Below, one piece after another: positions 7,995-16,682 of a stretch of DNA of 64,000 bases. The stretch is taken from positions 2,976,001 to 3,040,000 of the forward strand of contig NZ_JACHZG010000001.1 in the NCBI RefSeq assembly GCF_014193425.1, given 5' to 3'. Both the position numbers and the translations under genes were made by a program. The notes under the pieces were generated by a model. The model ran no database searches. It saw nothing but the letters and a program-made list of their open reading frames with translations, and was not told the origin of the DNA. This stretch comes from Microlunatus antarcticus (GTDB lineage Bacteria > Actinomycetota > Actinomycetes > Propionibacteriales > Propionibacteriaceae). Numbering within the stretch: the first letter of the stretch is position 1; each line of letters opens with the position of its first letter.

Positions 7995-8939
7995 ATGACG
8001 CTCGTCGCCGACACCCCACCGGGACAGGTCATCGCGCCCCCCACGCCGCCACCGGCTCCCACCTCGGCGGAGCGCTGGAGGCTGCGGGGACCGCTGCTGC
8101 CCGCGCTGGTGTTCACCCTGGCCCTGACCCAGATCCCGTTCCTGATGACGCTGTTCTTCAGCATCCGGCGCTGGAACCTGCTGTCCGGCGGGGACCAGGG
8201 CTTCAACTGGGGCCACAACTACGTCGACACCGCGACCGACCCGATCTTCTGGAAGTCGATCCTCAACACCGTCCTGATCACCGGCGTCTCGACGGTGCTG
8301 TGCATCGCGATCGGGTTGCTGATCGCGATGGCGCTCAACCACAGCTTCCCCGGCCGCGGCATCGCCCGCACGCTGGCCATCACCCCGTTCTTCGCCATGC
8401 CGGTCGCGGTCACGCTCTTCTGGCGCAGTGCCATGTTCGACCCGACGTTCGGGCTCTTCGGCTTCCTCAGCCGCTCCGTCGGGCTGCCCGCGGTGTCCTG
8501 GTTGAGCGACTACCCGCTGCTCGCGCTGGTCGTGCTCCTGACGTGGCGGTTCACCCCGTTCGGCCTGCTGATCATGCTCGCCGGCCTGCAGGGCGCCCCG
8601 CAGGACCAGCTCGAGGCCGCGCAGGTCGACGGCGCCGGCCCGTTCAGCCGGTTCCGGTTCATCACCCTTCCGCACCTGCGCCCGTTCATCGAGCTGGCGG
8701 CGCTGCTGCTGGCCATGAACCTCATCCAGACGTTCGGCGAGATCGCCCTGCTGAGCGCGGGTGGACCGGCCTACGCCACCACCAACATCACGTACTACAT
8801 CTACCTGAAAGCGTTCAACGCCTTCGACTTCGGCTTCGCCTCGGCCCTGGGCGTCGTCGCCCTGGTGCTGACGATCGCCTTGGTCTCCCCGGTGCTGCGG
8901 CTGCTGTCAGGGATCTTCCAGTCGGAGGGACGACGATGA
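7995..8939 (+). CDS. ABC sugar transporter permease (MalF/SmoF type)
   Basis: The 314-residue integral membrane protein starts with a Pro-rich cytoplasmic tail, then LLPALVFTLALTQIPFLMT as first membrane span and about five more. The EAA loop that docks the ATPase is visible as EAAQVDGAGPFSRFRFITLP (about residues 210-229). The ATG at 7995 has GAGAGGA upstream. Its stop overlaps the second permease start (ATGA). It forms the channel with the 8936 product. No ATPase gene is present in the operon. Confidence 0.88.
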   Translation: MTLVADTPPGQVIAPPTPPPAPTSAERWRLRGPLLPALVFTLALTQIPFLMTLFFSIRRWNLLSGGDQGFNWGHNYVDTATDPIFWKSILNTVLITGVSTVLCIAIGLLIAMALNHSFPGRGIARTLAITPFFAMPVAVTLFWRSAMFDPTFGLFGFLSRSVGLPAVSWLSDYPLLALVVLLTWRFTPFGLLIMLAGLQGAPQDQLEAAQVDGAGPFSRFRFITLPHLRPFIELAALLLAMNLIQTFGEIALLSAGGPAYATTNITYYIYLKAFNAFDFGFASALGVVALVLTIALVSPVLRLLSGIFQSEGRR

Positions 8940-9751
8940 AGCCGAACGTCTTGAAGCGCAGCGGCATCGCCGTCGGCGGCTGGGTGGGCAGCCTCGTGCT
9001 GTTCTTCCCGATCTTCTACATGGTGGTCAAGAGCTTCCAGACCGAGATCGACGCGGCCAACCCGACGCCGCAGTTCCTCTTCACCCCGACCCTGACGAAC
9101 TACGCCGAGGCGCTCCAGGCCGGCATCGGCCCGTACGCGGTCAACTCCCTCGTCGTGGTCGTCGTCTCGACCCTGGTCGTGCTCGCCCTGGCCGTGCCCG
9201 CGGCGTACGCGCTCTCGGTCCGGCCGGTGGCCAAGGCGCAGGACGTCCTGTTCTTCTTCATCTCGACCAAGATGATGCCGATCGCGGCCGGGATCATCCC
9301 GATCTACATCGTGGCCAGCGCGCTCGGGCTGCTGAACACCATCACGATCCTGGTGCTGATGCACATCGGCATGAACCTGCCCCTGGGCATCTGGATGATC
9401 CGCTCGTTCATGCAGGAGATCCCCGGCGAGGTCCTTGAGGCTGCGTCGGTCGACGGCGCCGCCGGCTGGACGAAGATGCGCTCGATCATCCTGCCGCTGA
9501 TCAAGCCGGGCCTGGCCTCGACCGCCCTGCTGTGCGCCGTGTTCTCCTGGAACGAGTACTTCTACGCGGTCAACCTGACCACCTCGAAGTCGACGCTGCC
9601 GCTGTTCCTGCAGAAGTTCCTCAGCTTCGGCGAGCTCTACACCGCACACGTCGCCGCGGTCGCGACCCTGGTCAGCCTGCCGGTGATCATCGCCGGCTGG
9701 GCGGCGCAGAAGTCGCTCGTCCGCGGCCTGCTCTTCGGGGCGGTGAAGTAG
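8936..9751 (+). CDS. ABC sugar transporter permease (MalG/SmoG type)
   Basis: A 271-residue permease with six predicted membrane spans. The EAA loop reads EAASVDGAAGWTKMRSIILP, followed by a typical C-terminal span and a short Arg/Lys tail. It starts at the ATGA overlap with the preceding permease. As in many actinobacterial CUT1 systems, the energising ATPase must be encoded elsewhere, probably by a shared MsiK-type subunit. Last gene of the operon; the TetR gene converges 13 bp downstream. Confidence 0.88.
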   Translation: MKPNVLKRSGIAVGGWVGSLVLFFPIFYMVVKSFQTEIDAANPTPQFLFTPTLTNYAEALQAGIGPYAVNSLVVVVVSTLVVLALAVPAAYALSVRPVAKAQDVLFFFISTKMMPIAAGIIPIYIVASALGLLNTITILVLMHIGMNLPLGIWMIRSFMQEIPGEVLEAASVDGAAGWTKMRSIILPLIKPGLASTALLCAVFSWNEYFYAVNLTTSKSTLPLFLQKFLSFGELYTAHVAAVATLVSLPVIIAGWAAQKSLVRGLLFGAVK

Positions 9752-9764
9752 GCGCCGCCGGCGG

Positions 9765-10415
9765 TTACTCGCCGCGAACCCTGCTGAGCCCGAGCGCGGG
9801 CAGCACGACGTCGTCGACGACCCCGACGAAGAACGCCCGCCCCACCGCCTCACGGCTGGCGCCCAGGCGGTGGCTCGACATCGCCGGGATCACCTCGGCG
9901 AGCAGCGGAACCTTCCCGCCCAGCTCCGAGGCGACCTCGCCGCGGTCGACCGCACGCTGCAGCAGCGCGCGGTAGAGCGCGACGTACGGCTCGGTCATCC
10001 TCATCCGGACCGCGTCGCCCAGCGCGGGCGAGGTGCGGGCCGCCGAGGCCAGGCCGGCGAAGACGGCGAGCCGCCGCTCCGGTCCGCCGAGCCAGGGCGA
10101 GTCGATCACCGCGAGCAGGTCGTCGCGCAGCGAGCCCCGGTCGGGGAGGTCTTCGGCCTCGGGCGGACCGCCGGCCGCGTGGACGGCCGCCAGCACGAGG
10201 TCGGCCTTGGTCGGCCAGCGCCGGTAGAGCGTGGTCTTGGCCCGTCCGGCGCGAACCGCGATCGCGTCGAGGGCGACGTGCTCGTAGTCGCGCTCGGCCA
10301 GCGCGTCGAGCGTGATCGCCAGGATCTCGGCGTCACGCGAGTGGTCGAACGGCCGACCCGCGCGTCCCCCCGCGCCGGGACGACGGATCGCCCGAGCACC
10401 CTCCTCGTCCTCCAC
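9765..10415 (-). CDS. TetR/AcrR-family transcriptional regulator
   Basis: A 216-residue protein. The N-terminal DNA-binding domain (about 27-72) has the TetR helix-turn-helix signature VALDAIAVRAGRAKTTLYRRWPTK, and the C-terminal two thirds are an all-helical ligand domain of the TetR_C type. It is divergent from an SDR dehydrogenase, and a perfect inverted repeat lies between them at 10445-10468. The protein therefore very likely represses the SDR gene and itself. The inducer is unknown. Confidence 0.88.
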   Translation of the reverse strand: MEDEEGARAIRRPGAGGRAGRPFDHSRDAEILAITLDALAERDYEHVALDAIAVRAGRAKTTLYRRWPTKADLVLAAVHAAGGPPEAEDLPDRGSLRDDLLAVIDSPWLGGPERRLAVFAGLASAARTSPALGDAVRMRMTEPYVALYRALLQRAVDRGEVASELGGKVPLLAEVIPAMSSHRLGASREAVGRAFFVGVVDDVVLPALGLSRVRGE

Positions 10416-10444
10416 GGGTCGAAGGCTACCGAGCCCCGAGCCGG

Positions 10445-10468
10445 TTACGCTACTGAGGAGTAGCGTAA
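10445..10468. promoter_or_regulatory. TetR operator: perfect inverted repeat
   Basis: TTACGCTACT (10445-10454) and AGTAGCGTAA (10459-10468) are exact reverse complements around GAGG. The site lies 30 bp before the tetR start and 43 bp before the SDR start, an ideal position to control both. It is strikingly AT-richer than its surroundings. Confidence 0.8.
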
Positions 10469-10510
10469 AGCGCGTCGGGTCGCGAGGACCCGGGGAACGA
10501 GGGGGATCAG

Positions 10511-11233
10511 ATGGACATCGACGACGCCGTGGTGGTGGTGACCGGTGCCTCGTCGGGCATCGGTGAGGCGACGGCCCGGGCCGCGTCCGCGCGGGGCGCG
10601 CGCGTCGTCCTCGCCGCTCGCCGCGAGGACCGGGTCTCGGCCCTGGCCGACGAGCTCGGGCGGGCCGTCGCGGTGCGGTGCGACGTCACCGACCGCGCTC
10701 AGGTCGACGCGCTCGTCCGCACGGCCGTCGACGCCTTCGGCCGGGTCGACGTCGTGGTCAACAACGCGGGGCAGGGTCTCGAGGCGAGGATGGAGGAGAC
10801 CGACCTCGACGACTTCCGGGCGCTGCTCGAGCTCAACGTGGTCGCGCCGCTGTCGGTGATGCAGGCCGTGCTCCCCCTGATGCGCGCGCAGGGCTCCGGC
10901 AGCATCGTCAACGTGAGCTCGGGGACGACGTTCGCCGACCTGCCGGGGACGGGCGCGTACGTCGCGTCCAAGATCGCCCTCGAGCGGCTGTCGGCGATCG
11001 CCCGGTCCGAGCTCGACGGGACGGGGGTCACGGTCTCGACCGTCATCCCGTTCATCACGAGCACCGAGTTCATCGGATCGATGCGGGCCGGGCGGGAGAG
11101 CGCGGAGACCAGCCTGGCCGGGCTGGACTTCGACCCGCCGGAGCGCGTGGCCGAGGTGATCCTCGACCTGGTCCGGACCGGGGCGGCCCGGGCCGACCTC
11201 GTGCCGGTCGCGTACGGGGGCAGCCGGACCTAG
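10511..11233 (+). CDS. Short-chain dehydrogenase/reductase (SDR)
   Basis: A 240-residue classical SDR. The cofactor motif is TGASSGIGEATAR near residues 13-25, NNAG follows at about 84-87, and the catalytic Ser and YxxxK are visible (YVASK at about 154-158). Asp or Arg preference cannot be judged safely; the RRED segment after beta-2 suggests NADP. The ATG follows GAGGGGG. The stop overlaps the converging UPF0303 gene by 3 bp. Controlled probably by the divergent TetR protein. Substrate unknown. Confidence 0.87.
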   Translation: MDIDDAVVVVTGASSGIGEATARAASARGARVVLAARREDRVSALADELGRAVAVRCDVTDRAQVDALVRTAVDAFGRVDVVVNNAGQGLEARMEETDLDDFRALLELNVVAPLSVMQAVLPLMRAQGSGSIVNVSSGTTFADLPGTGAYVASKIALERLSAIARSELDGTGVTVSTVIPFITSTEFIGSMRAGRESAETSLAGLDFDPPERVAEVILDLVRTGAARADLVPVAYGGSRT

Positions 11234-11691
11234 GCGCCCCGGACGTCAGCCGGCTCGGGTCGGTCGCGCTCGGCGCGGAGGGCGGCGAGCGCCAGCTCGT
11301 GGTCCTCGAGCGAGGCGAGGCCGGAGACGGCCAGGACGCCGACCAGCGCGCCCCGCACGGTGATCGGGACCGCGCCGCCGGTGGGGGCGTACTCGACGGC
11401 CGACAGCCCGAAGGCCGTGAGGAACGCCGTCAGGTCGTCCCCGACGAGCTCGACGCCCACCTCGTGCGAGGACCGGCCGAACCGTCGCACGACGCGGGCC
11501 TTGCGCTCGGCCCAGCGGTCGTTGTCCGCGCTGCTGCCGGGCAGGGCGGCGTGGAACGCCCGCTGCTCCCCCAGCCAGATCACGATCACCACGGGGTGCT
11601 GCGCCGCGCGGCCGGTCTGCACCAGCCCCGACCCGACCCGCCAGGCCGCGTCGAGGTCGAACCGGTCGAGGTCGGGGGTCGCGGAGGTCAC
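11230..11691 (-). CDS. UPF0303 / GlcG-HbpS-like small protein
   Basis: A 153-residue protein with the layout of the UPF0303 family (related to GlcG/HbpS heme-binding folds). Visible are an N-terminal segment HPVVIVIWLGEQRAFHAALPG, a central RWAERKARVVRRFGRSSHEVG, and GGAVPITVRGALVGVLAVSGL near residues 105-125, followed by a helix with the conserved DHELALAAL. Members are often annotated as heme-degrading, but the function is not well established. Converges on the SDR gene. Separate from the ThrE gene by 27 bp on the same strand. Confidence 0.65.
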   Translation of the reverse strand: MTSATPDLDRFDLDAAWRVGSGLVQTGRAAQHPVVIVIWLGEQRAFHAALPGSSADNDRWAERKARVVRRFGRSSHEVGVELVGDDLTAFLTAFGLSAVEYAPTGGAVPITVRGALVGVLAVSGLASLEDHELALAALRAERDRPEPADVRGA

Positions 11692-11718
11692 GCGGACGAT
11701 CCTCTCCTGCGAACGCCG

Positions 11719-13170
11719 CTACGCCGGCAGCCGGGGCGGCTCACCCGGCGACCGACCCGCCACCGGGAAGGCCCGGTGCTGGATCCGGCGGCGCACGGGT
11801 TGTCCGATGAGCTCGGCCACGAGCACGGCGGCCGCGATGGCGAGACCGCGGGCGCCCGCGTCGACCATGGTCACGAGCCCCTCGGCGGCCTGGCCGGTGC
11901 TGAGCTCGAGCAGGCCGGTGTAGAGGGTGAGCCCGGGCAGCAGCGACAGGATGCCCGGCACGACGACCATCATCGGCAGCGCGCGCTGGGCGTTGGCCAG
12001 GACGTAGCCGCTGAGGCCGACGACGAACGCGGCCAGCGCGTAGCCGGGCACCCCGGTGAGACCGACCGGCTGCACCACGGACAGGACGAGCATGCCGAGG
12101 GCACCCGACAGGGCGGCGGCGGGCAGCAGCCGGTACGGGGCGTAGTAGGTGACGGCGGCCGCGACGGCGGCGACGGCGGCCGACAGGACCCGGACCGGGA
12201 GCGCGTCGAGGCCGAACATCCCGGGGTCGACGGACATGTCCACGCCGAGCGCCCGGCTGAGCGACAGCCCCAGCGCCACGCCGCCGACGAGGCCGGACAC
12301 CACGAGGAGCACCTCGAAGACCCGCGCGGTCCCGGTGACGACGTAGCCGCTCAGCGCGTCGCGGACCCCGTTGACCAGGGTGCCGCCGGGGAGCAGGACC
12401 ACGATGCTGCCGGCGACGACGAGCGACGGCGTCTGCTGCGCGCCGATCACCGTCGTGCCGGCGGCCGCCAGGGTGGCGATCAGCCCGGCGACGACGTTGA
12501 GGTAGAAGGTCGGGACCCGGCGCCGGGCCAGCCACCGGCCCACCAGGTCGATGAGCATGGCGACGGTCGCCACGACGATCGCACCGGCCCAGGTGCCGCC
12601 CAGCTGCGCGACGATCGCCCCGGCCAGCACGCCGCGGGCGAGGGTGACGAGGTTGGGGCCGTACGGGTGCGGCCGCCCCTCGATCCGCGCCAGCCGGTCG
12701 AAGGCGCCGGTGCGGTCGAGCTTGCCGGCGGCCAGGGCGATGAGCAGCTGGTGGGTGTCGGCCAGGCGCGAGTGGTCGTCGCTGCGCTGGCGGACGACGC
12801 TCACCGACGTGAGCGGGGGCCGGGCGGGGTCAGGCCGGACCGAGACGACGATCGAGGTGAAGGTGACGTCGACCTCGGGGCTCGGCAGGCCCATGGCCAG
12901 CGCTGCCGCCCGGATCGAGGCCTCGACGTCCTCCATCGAGGCTCCGCGCGCGAGCATCACCGCGCCGACCCGGTGGGCGAAGTCGAAGGACGCCTGCTGC
13001 TCGAGGTCGACCGGGGCGGGGAGCGGGCGCCGCATGTCCCACAGGTCGAGCGGCGGGACGCCGTGGATGAGCGTGGGCGGGTCGTCGTCGGCCCACACCC
13101 GGTTGACCCGCCGGCGGACGCGTCGCCAGCGTTCGGTGCCCGGCTGCTCGTCCCACGTCATGCCCGCCAT
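11719..13170 (-). CDS. thrE: ThrE-like threonine/serine exporter
   Basis: The 483-residue length agrees with single-chain actinobacterial ThrE proteins (ThrE and ThrB halves fused). The N-terminal ~150 residues are soluble (FAHRVGAVMLARGASMEDVEASI, the ThrE amphipathic domain) and about ten membrane spans follow. GNxx-like glycines and small residues line the spans, for example in GGTLVNGVRDALSGYVVTG. The family exports L-threonine and L-serine using the proton gradient. Start is ATG at 13170 or, three codons in, 13161. The assignment is to the family; substrate is inferred. Confidence 0.82.
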   Translation of the reverse strand: MAGMTWDEQPGTERWRRVRRRVNRVWADDDPPTLIHGVPPLDLWDMRRPLPAPVDLEQQASFDFAHRVGAVMLARGASMEDVEASIRAAALAMGLPSPEVDVTFTSIVVSVRPDPARPPLTSVSVVRQRSDDHSRLADTHQLLIALAAGKLDRTGAFDRLARIEGRPHPYGPNLVTLARGVLAGAIVAQLGGTWAGAIVVATVAMLIDLVGRWLARRRVPTFYLNVVAGLIATLAAAGTTVIGAQQTPSLVVAGSIVVLLPGGTLVNGVRDALSGYVVTGTARVFEVLLVVSGLVGGVALGLSLSRALGVDMSVDPGMFGLDALPVRVLSAAVAAVAAAVTYYAPYRLLPAAALSGALGMLVLSVVQPVGLTGVPGYALAAFVVGLSGYVLANAQRALPMMVVVPGILSLLPGLTLYTGLLELSTGQAAEGLVTMVDAGARGLAIAAAVLVAELIGQPVRRRIQHRAFPVAGRSPGEPPRLPA

Positions 13171-13216
13171 TCAAGCCGAGGATCGGCCTCGCCGCGGGCG
13201 GCGTCGCCCCGGCACG

Positions 13217-14749
13217 TCAGGCCGACGTGCGTGTCCTGGAGCGCTTCTCGCGACTGGTCCCGTACGGGGCCGGGAGCGCGGTCGAGATCCGACGCAGCCG
13301 CCGGACGGGCCGCGAGCTGCGGACCCACTTCTTGAGGTTCCGGGCCCGGCTGAGGACGTCCGGCTTGCGCGGCGGCGCCATCAGGAGCTCGCACCAGGCC
13401 TCCTCGAAGGCGCTGGCCGGGTGCCGCTCGACGATCTCCCCCGCCCGGCGCCCCATCTCGACCACCCGGTCGGGGTCGCTGACCAGCGAGACGATCGCCG
13501 CGGCGAGCGCGGCCGGCTCGTGCCGCTCGACGAGGAGGCCGTCGACGCCGTGGGTGATCAGGTCGCGCGGGCCGTAGCGGATGTCGTACGACACCGCCGC
13601 CGTGCCCCGGCTCATGCTCTCGGTGACGACGCGCGGCGAGCCCTCGAAGGTGGACGTCAGCAGCACGCAGGCGGCGCGGGCCTGGGCCTCGCCGACGGTG
13701 AGCGAGTAGCCCATGAGCGTCACCGACTCCCCCACGCCGAGCTCGTCGATCAACCCCTGGAGCTTGTCCTTCAGCGGCCCCTGGCCGTAGATCTCGAGCC
13801 GGGCCTCCGGCACAGACTCGAGCACGAGGGGGAACGCCCGGATCGCGTGGTCGATGCGCTTGCGCTCGATCAGCTGCGACACGAGCAGCACCAGCGACGG
13901 GTCCTTCTCGACCGGCTCCTGGCCCACGTCGCGACCGGGGTAACGGATAGCGCTCAACGGCATCCCCGGGACGTCCTCGCGCAGCTCGGTGAGCTGCTGC
14001 TGGGTCTGGCAGACGATCTGGTCGACCTGGTCGGCGTGGTCGAAGAGGGTCCGAAAGCTCGGGCGGATGCCGCTGGACCGGTCGTCGGGGTCCTTGTAGT
14101 GGCAGTTGTGCAGCGACGCGATCTTGCGGTACGCCTTCTGCGACTTGAGCAGGACGGGGTCGTTGCTCCCCCGCTTCAGGGAGAACAGGACGGGGTGCGG
14201 CACGTCGGCGATCTTGGCGTCGACCCAGTCGGCGAGCACCCGGTACCAGTCGACGCGGTTCCCGGCCGCGTCGACGCCACGCGACTCCTGCTTGGTGTCG
14301 CCGCTGACGAACGTGGTGAGGAACGGGCGGCCCTCGGTGTCGAAGTAGCGGAACCGGAAGGGGAAGCGCTCGCCCGGCCGGAAGTCGGCCAGGCGGAACG
14401 GCTCACGGCCCTTCAGCTTCTGCGCCCGAGTGGTGACCTCGTCCTCGCCGACGACCGCGTACGCCTCGAGCGGCGGGACGCCGAGCTGCTGCATCCAGTC
14501 GCTGTGGGCGAAGAAGTTGCGGACCTTGACCCGCGGGTGCAGGCTTCCCCGCTCCTTGAGCGCGACCGGCACGGAGTGCCAGTTCGGCGTGAAGCCGGTG
14601 GTGAGGAGCAGCACCCGGTCCCACCGCTCGGCGTAGAGGCTGGCCCGCTCCTGGACCGACCGCTGGAGCCCACCGCCCTGGGCGAACAGCTCGGGGAAGA
14701 GCAGGCAGGGCGTCTCTTCGGTCCGCAGGGCTACCGGGTCGCTCGACAT
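13217..14749 (-). CDS. Glycosyltransferase, TarM/TagE-like (GT4)
   Basis: A 510-residue protein with a long N-terminal domain found in poly(glycerol/ribitol-phosphate) alpha-glycosyltransferases (LFPELFAQGGGLQRSVQERA near residues 17-36; a beta-rich region with KRGSNDPVLL and HNCHYKDP). The C-terminal GT4 domain has SQLIERKRIDHAIRA, EIYGQGPLKDKL, STFEGSPRVVTESMSRG and the E-x7-E motif region. It probably adds sugar to a cell-wall or secreted polymer. Start taken at ATG 14749 (MSSDPV); an upstream ATG at 14824 is less likely. Acceptor unknown. Confidence 0.72.
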   Translation of the reverse strand: MSSDPVALRTEETPCLLFPELFAQGGGLQRSVQERASLYAERWDRVLLLTTGFTPNWHSVPVALKERGSLHPRVKVRNFFAHSDWMQQLGVPPLEAYAVVGEDEVTTRAQKLKGREPFRLADFRPGERFPFRFRYFDTEGRPFLTTFVSGDTKQESRGVDAAGNRVDWYRVLADWVDAKIADVPHPVLFSLKRGSNDPVLLKSQKAYRKIASLHNCHYKDPDDRSSGIRPSFRTLFDHADQVDQIVCQTQQQLTELREDVPGMPLSAIRYPGRDVGQEPVEKDPSLVLLVSQLIERKRIDHAIRAFPLVLESVPEARLEIYGQGPLKDKLQGLIDELGVGESVTLMGYSLTVGEAQARAACVLLTSTFEGSPRVVTESMSRGTAAVSYDIRYGPRDLITHGVDGLLVERHEPAALAAAIVSLVSDPDRVVEMGRRAGEIVERHPASAFEEAWCELLMAPPRKPDVLSRARNLKKWVRSSRPVRRLRRISTALPAPYGTSREKRSRTRTSA

Positions 14750-14849
14750 ACGAGCATTTTTCGCCGCCCCGTCCCTATTTCGCCGCAAGGCGCCGCGGTG
14801 TGTCGGCCTCGAGAACATCACCACCGCCCGCGGCCCTTCACGGCGTCGC

Positions 14850-16325
14850 TCAGCTCGTCTTCGGCAGGACCAGGGAGGCCCGGATCATGTTGTGGTCGGA
14901 CGGGATGGTGCCGACGAACTGACCGTTCGCGTCCATCTTCACGACCGTCTCCCACTCGGGCACCTTGATCGACGGCGACACGAACATGTAGTCGATGTAG
15001 GAGCCGTTGATCCACTGCTTGTGGTTGTTCACGACGAGGTTGAACTCGTTGAAGCTGTCCACCCAGGTGTTGATGCGCTTGCCGACGGTCGCGCCGGGTG
15101 CGGTCTTCGTCGTGCTGAAGGCGGCGCCGAGCGGGTCGACCAGGCCGGCCTTCACGAGGACGTCGTACGGGGCGTTGGTGGGGCTGTAGTCGTGGGCGAA
15201 GCGGCTCGAGTTGAAGTCGCCGTTGAACACGACCGGCAGGTTCTCGGGGTTGTGCTCCTTCACCGCGGCGATCGACACCTCGGTCTGCGTGCGGCGCAGG
15301 TCGTAGAACGCGGTCGACCCGGCCTTGTCCTTGGTCCCCTCGAGGTGGGTCGTGGCGAACATGAAGCGGTTGCCGGTCGAGCGCTGGCGGAACTGGGCCC
15401 AGGCGACGTAGCGGTCGTTGTCGTCGGGGTCGACGAACGGGAGCTTCTTGGACCCCTGGTCGAGCAGCTGGACCCGGGAGGCGTCGAAGAGGATCTTCGT
15501 GTCCTGCGAGGCGCCCTGGTCCTTGTAGACGCAGCTGCTCGGGGTCGTCGACTTCACGCAGTTGTTCCGGTTGGCGTTCGAGAGCGTCCAGGACCCGCCG
15601 AGGCGGTTCCGCAGGTCCTCGAACTGGGTGAGCGAGGGCGAGAGGCTCTTGCCGTCCGGGCCCTTCAGCCAGGACTGGCCCGCCTCCTGCACGCCCAGCA
15701 CGTCGAGGTCCTGACCGCGGATCGTGTCGACGACCGCCTGACGACGGTCCTCCCAACGACCCTCGTTCGGCAGGCCGGAGAAGCAGTTCGCGCACTTGAT
15801 GTTGAAGCTGGCGGCCCGCAGCGGCGCGGCCGGCGCGGTGGGCGTCGGGGTCGGCGTGGGCGTCGGGGTGGCCGACGGCGAGGGGCTGGGCGTCGGGGTC
15901 GGCGTCGGCTCGGTCGGCGTCGGGTTCTTGCTCGGCGTCTTGATCTTGACCGCCTTGGAGTACGACGAGAGGTTGTCGCCGTCGGCGTCGATGACGCGGA
16001 CCTTCACGTAGTAGGTCGTGCTCTTCTTCAGCCCGGTGAGGGTGGCGGTGGTGTCGGCGGACCGCTCGTACTTCGCCTTCTTCATCTTCGAGGAGGTCGA
16101 GAACTGCACGCGGTAGTTCTCGGCGTCGGCGATCGGCTTCCACGTCACCGTCAGCGAGGTCGTGGTCTTCTCGACCGCCTTGAGGCTCGACGGCGACTTC
16201 AGCTCGTACGCGTCGGCCGGCGCGGGCGCCGCGCTCAGCAGGGTCGCCGCGAGCAGGGCGATCACGGCGGCGAGGCGCGACCAGGTGGTCGCGGCACGGC
16301 GGGCGGGGCGGGCGGGGTGGGACAC
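14850..16325 (-). CDS. Secreted fibronectin-III / endonuclease-exonuclease-phosphatase protein
   Basis: A 491-residue exported protein. It has a signal peptide (Arg-rich N-terminus, then AAVIALLAATLLSAAPAPADA), one FN3 domain (about 45-135, SPSSLKAVEKTTTSLTVTW to YYVKVRVIDADG), a Thr-Pro/Ser-Pro linker (~35 residues) and a C-terminal metal-dependent EEP domain. EEP residues visible are FNIKCANC, GVQEAG (catalytic Glu), FATTHLEG, NGDFN and PSDHNMI. It may cleave nucleic acid or a phosphoester outside the cell. The GTG at 16325 is chosen for its GGAGG site; ATG 16337 is the alternative. Confidence 0.82.
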   Translation of the reverse strand: MSHPARPARRAATTWSRLAAVIALLAATLLSAAPAPADAYELKSPSSLKAVEKTTTSLTVTWKPIADAENYRVQFSTSSKMKKAKYERSADTTATLTGLKKSTTYYVKVRVIDADGDNLSSYSKAVKIKTPSKNPTPTEPTPTPTPSPSPSATPTPTPTPTPTAPAAPLRAASFNIKCANCFSGLPNEGRWEDRRQAVVDTIRGQDLDVLGVQEAGQSWLKGPDGKSLSPSLTQFEDLRNRLGGSWTLSNANRNNCVKSTTPSSCVYKDQGASQDTKILFDASRVQLLDQGSKKLPFVDPDDNDRYVAWAQFRQRSTGNRFMFATTHLEGTKDKAGSTAFYDLRRTQTEVSIAAVKEHNPENLPVVFNGDFNSSRFAHDYSPTNAPYDVLVKAGLVDPLGAAFSTTKTAPGATVGKRINTWVDSFNEFNLVVNNHKQWINGSYIDYMFVSPSIKVPEWETVVKMDANGQFVGTIPSDHNMIRASLVLPKTS

Positions 16326-16682
16326 GGGCGCCTCCATGGCGAGTCGAAGCACCCCGAGCGGCCCCGGAGGGCCGTGTCCTGACCTGAGCAGCTGCTCGGG
16401 GGTGTGATCGCTCCGGCTCGGACGGCCGTTATGCCCGAGCGCCTAAGAACGCCGTGAGGGTTCTCGAAGTTCGACTCAGCCACGCACGGCTGAAGGATCC
16501 GCAGCGAATTCTCAGCGGTACCTCACACATGCTTTGTCGGACCGACGAACGTCATCCCCGACAAACACCTACGCTCGTCGCACCAGTGCAGGGCCGCTCC
16601 CACCGTCGGGAGGTCGCGCCGCGCCGGTGTCAGCAGGTCAGCAGCCGTCGGGGCGGCTCGTCGTCGAGAAGGGCCCCGTCTC
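16326..16682. other. 357-bp divergent intergenic region before the beta-helix gene
   Basis: This gap serves two divergent secreted-protein genes. It contains an 8-bp inverted repeat TTTGTCGG (16533-16540) / CCGACAAA (16558-16565) with a 17-bp spacer, possibly an operator. I recognise no riboswitch consensus and no small gene. Its GC content is slightly lower around 16500-16570, as expected for a promoter. Confidence 0.4.

Noticed and set aside
15825-15935. Repetitive DNA inside the FN3-nuclease gene
   Set aside because: It encodes the Thr-Pro/Ser-Pro linker between the two domains, so it is an ordinary flexible linker and not a separate repeat element.
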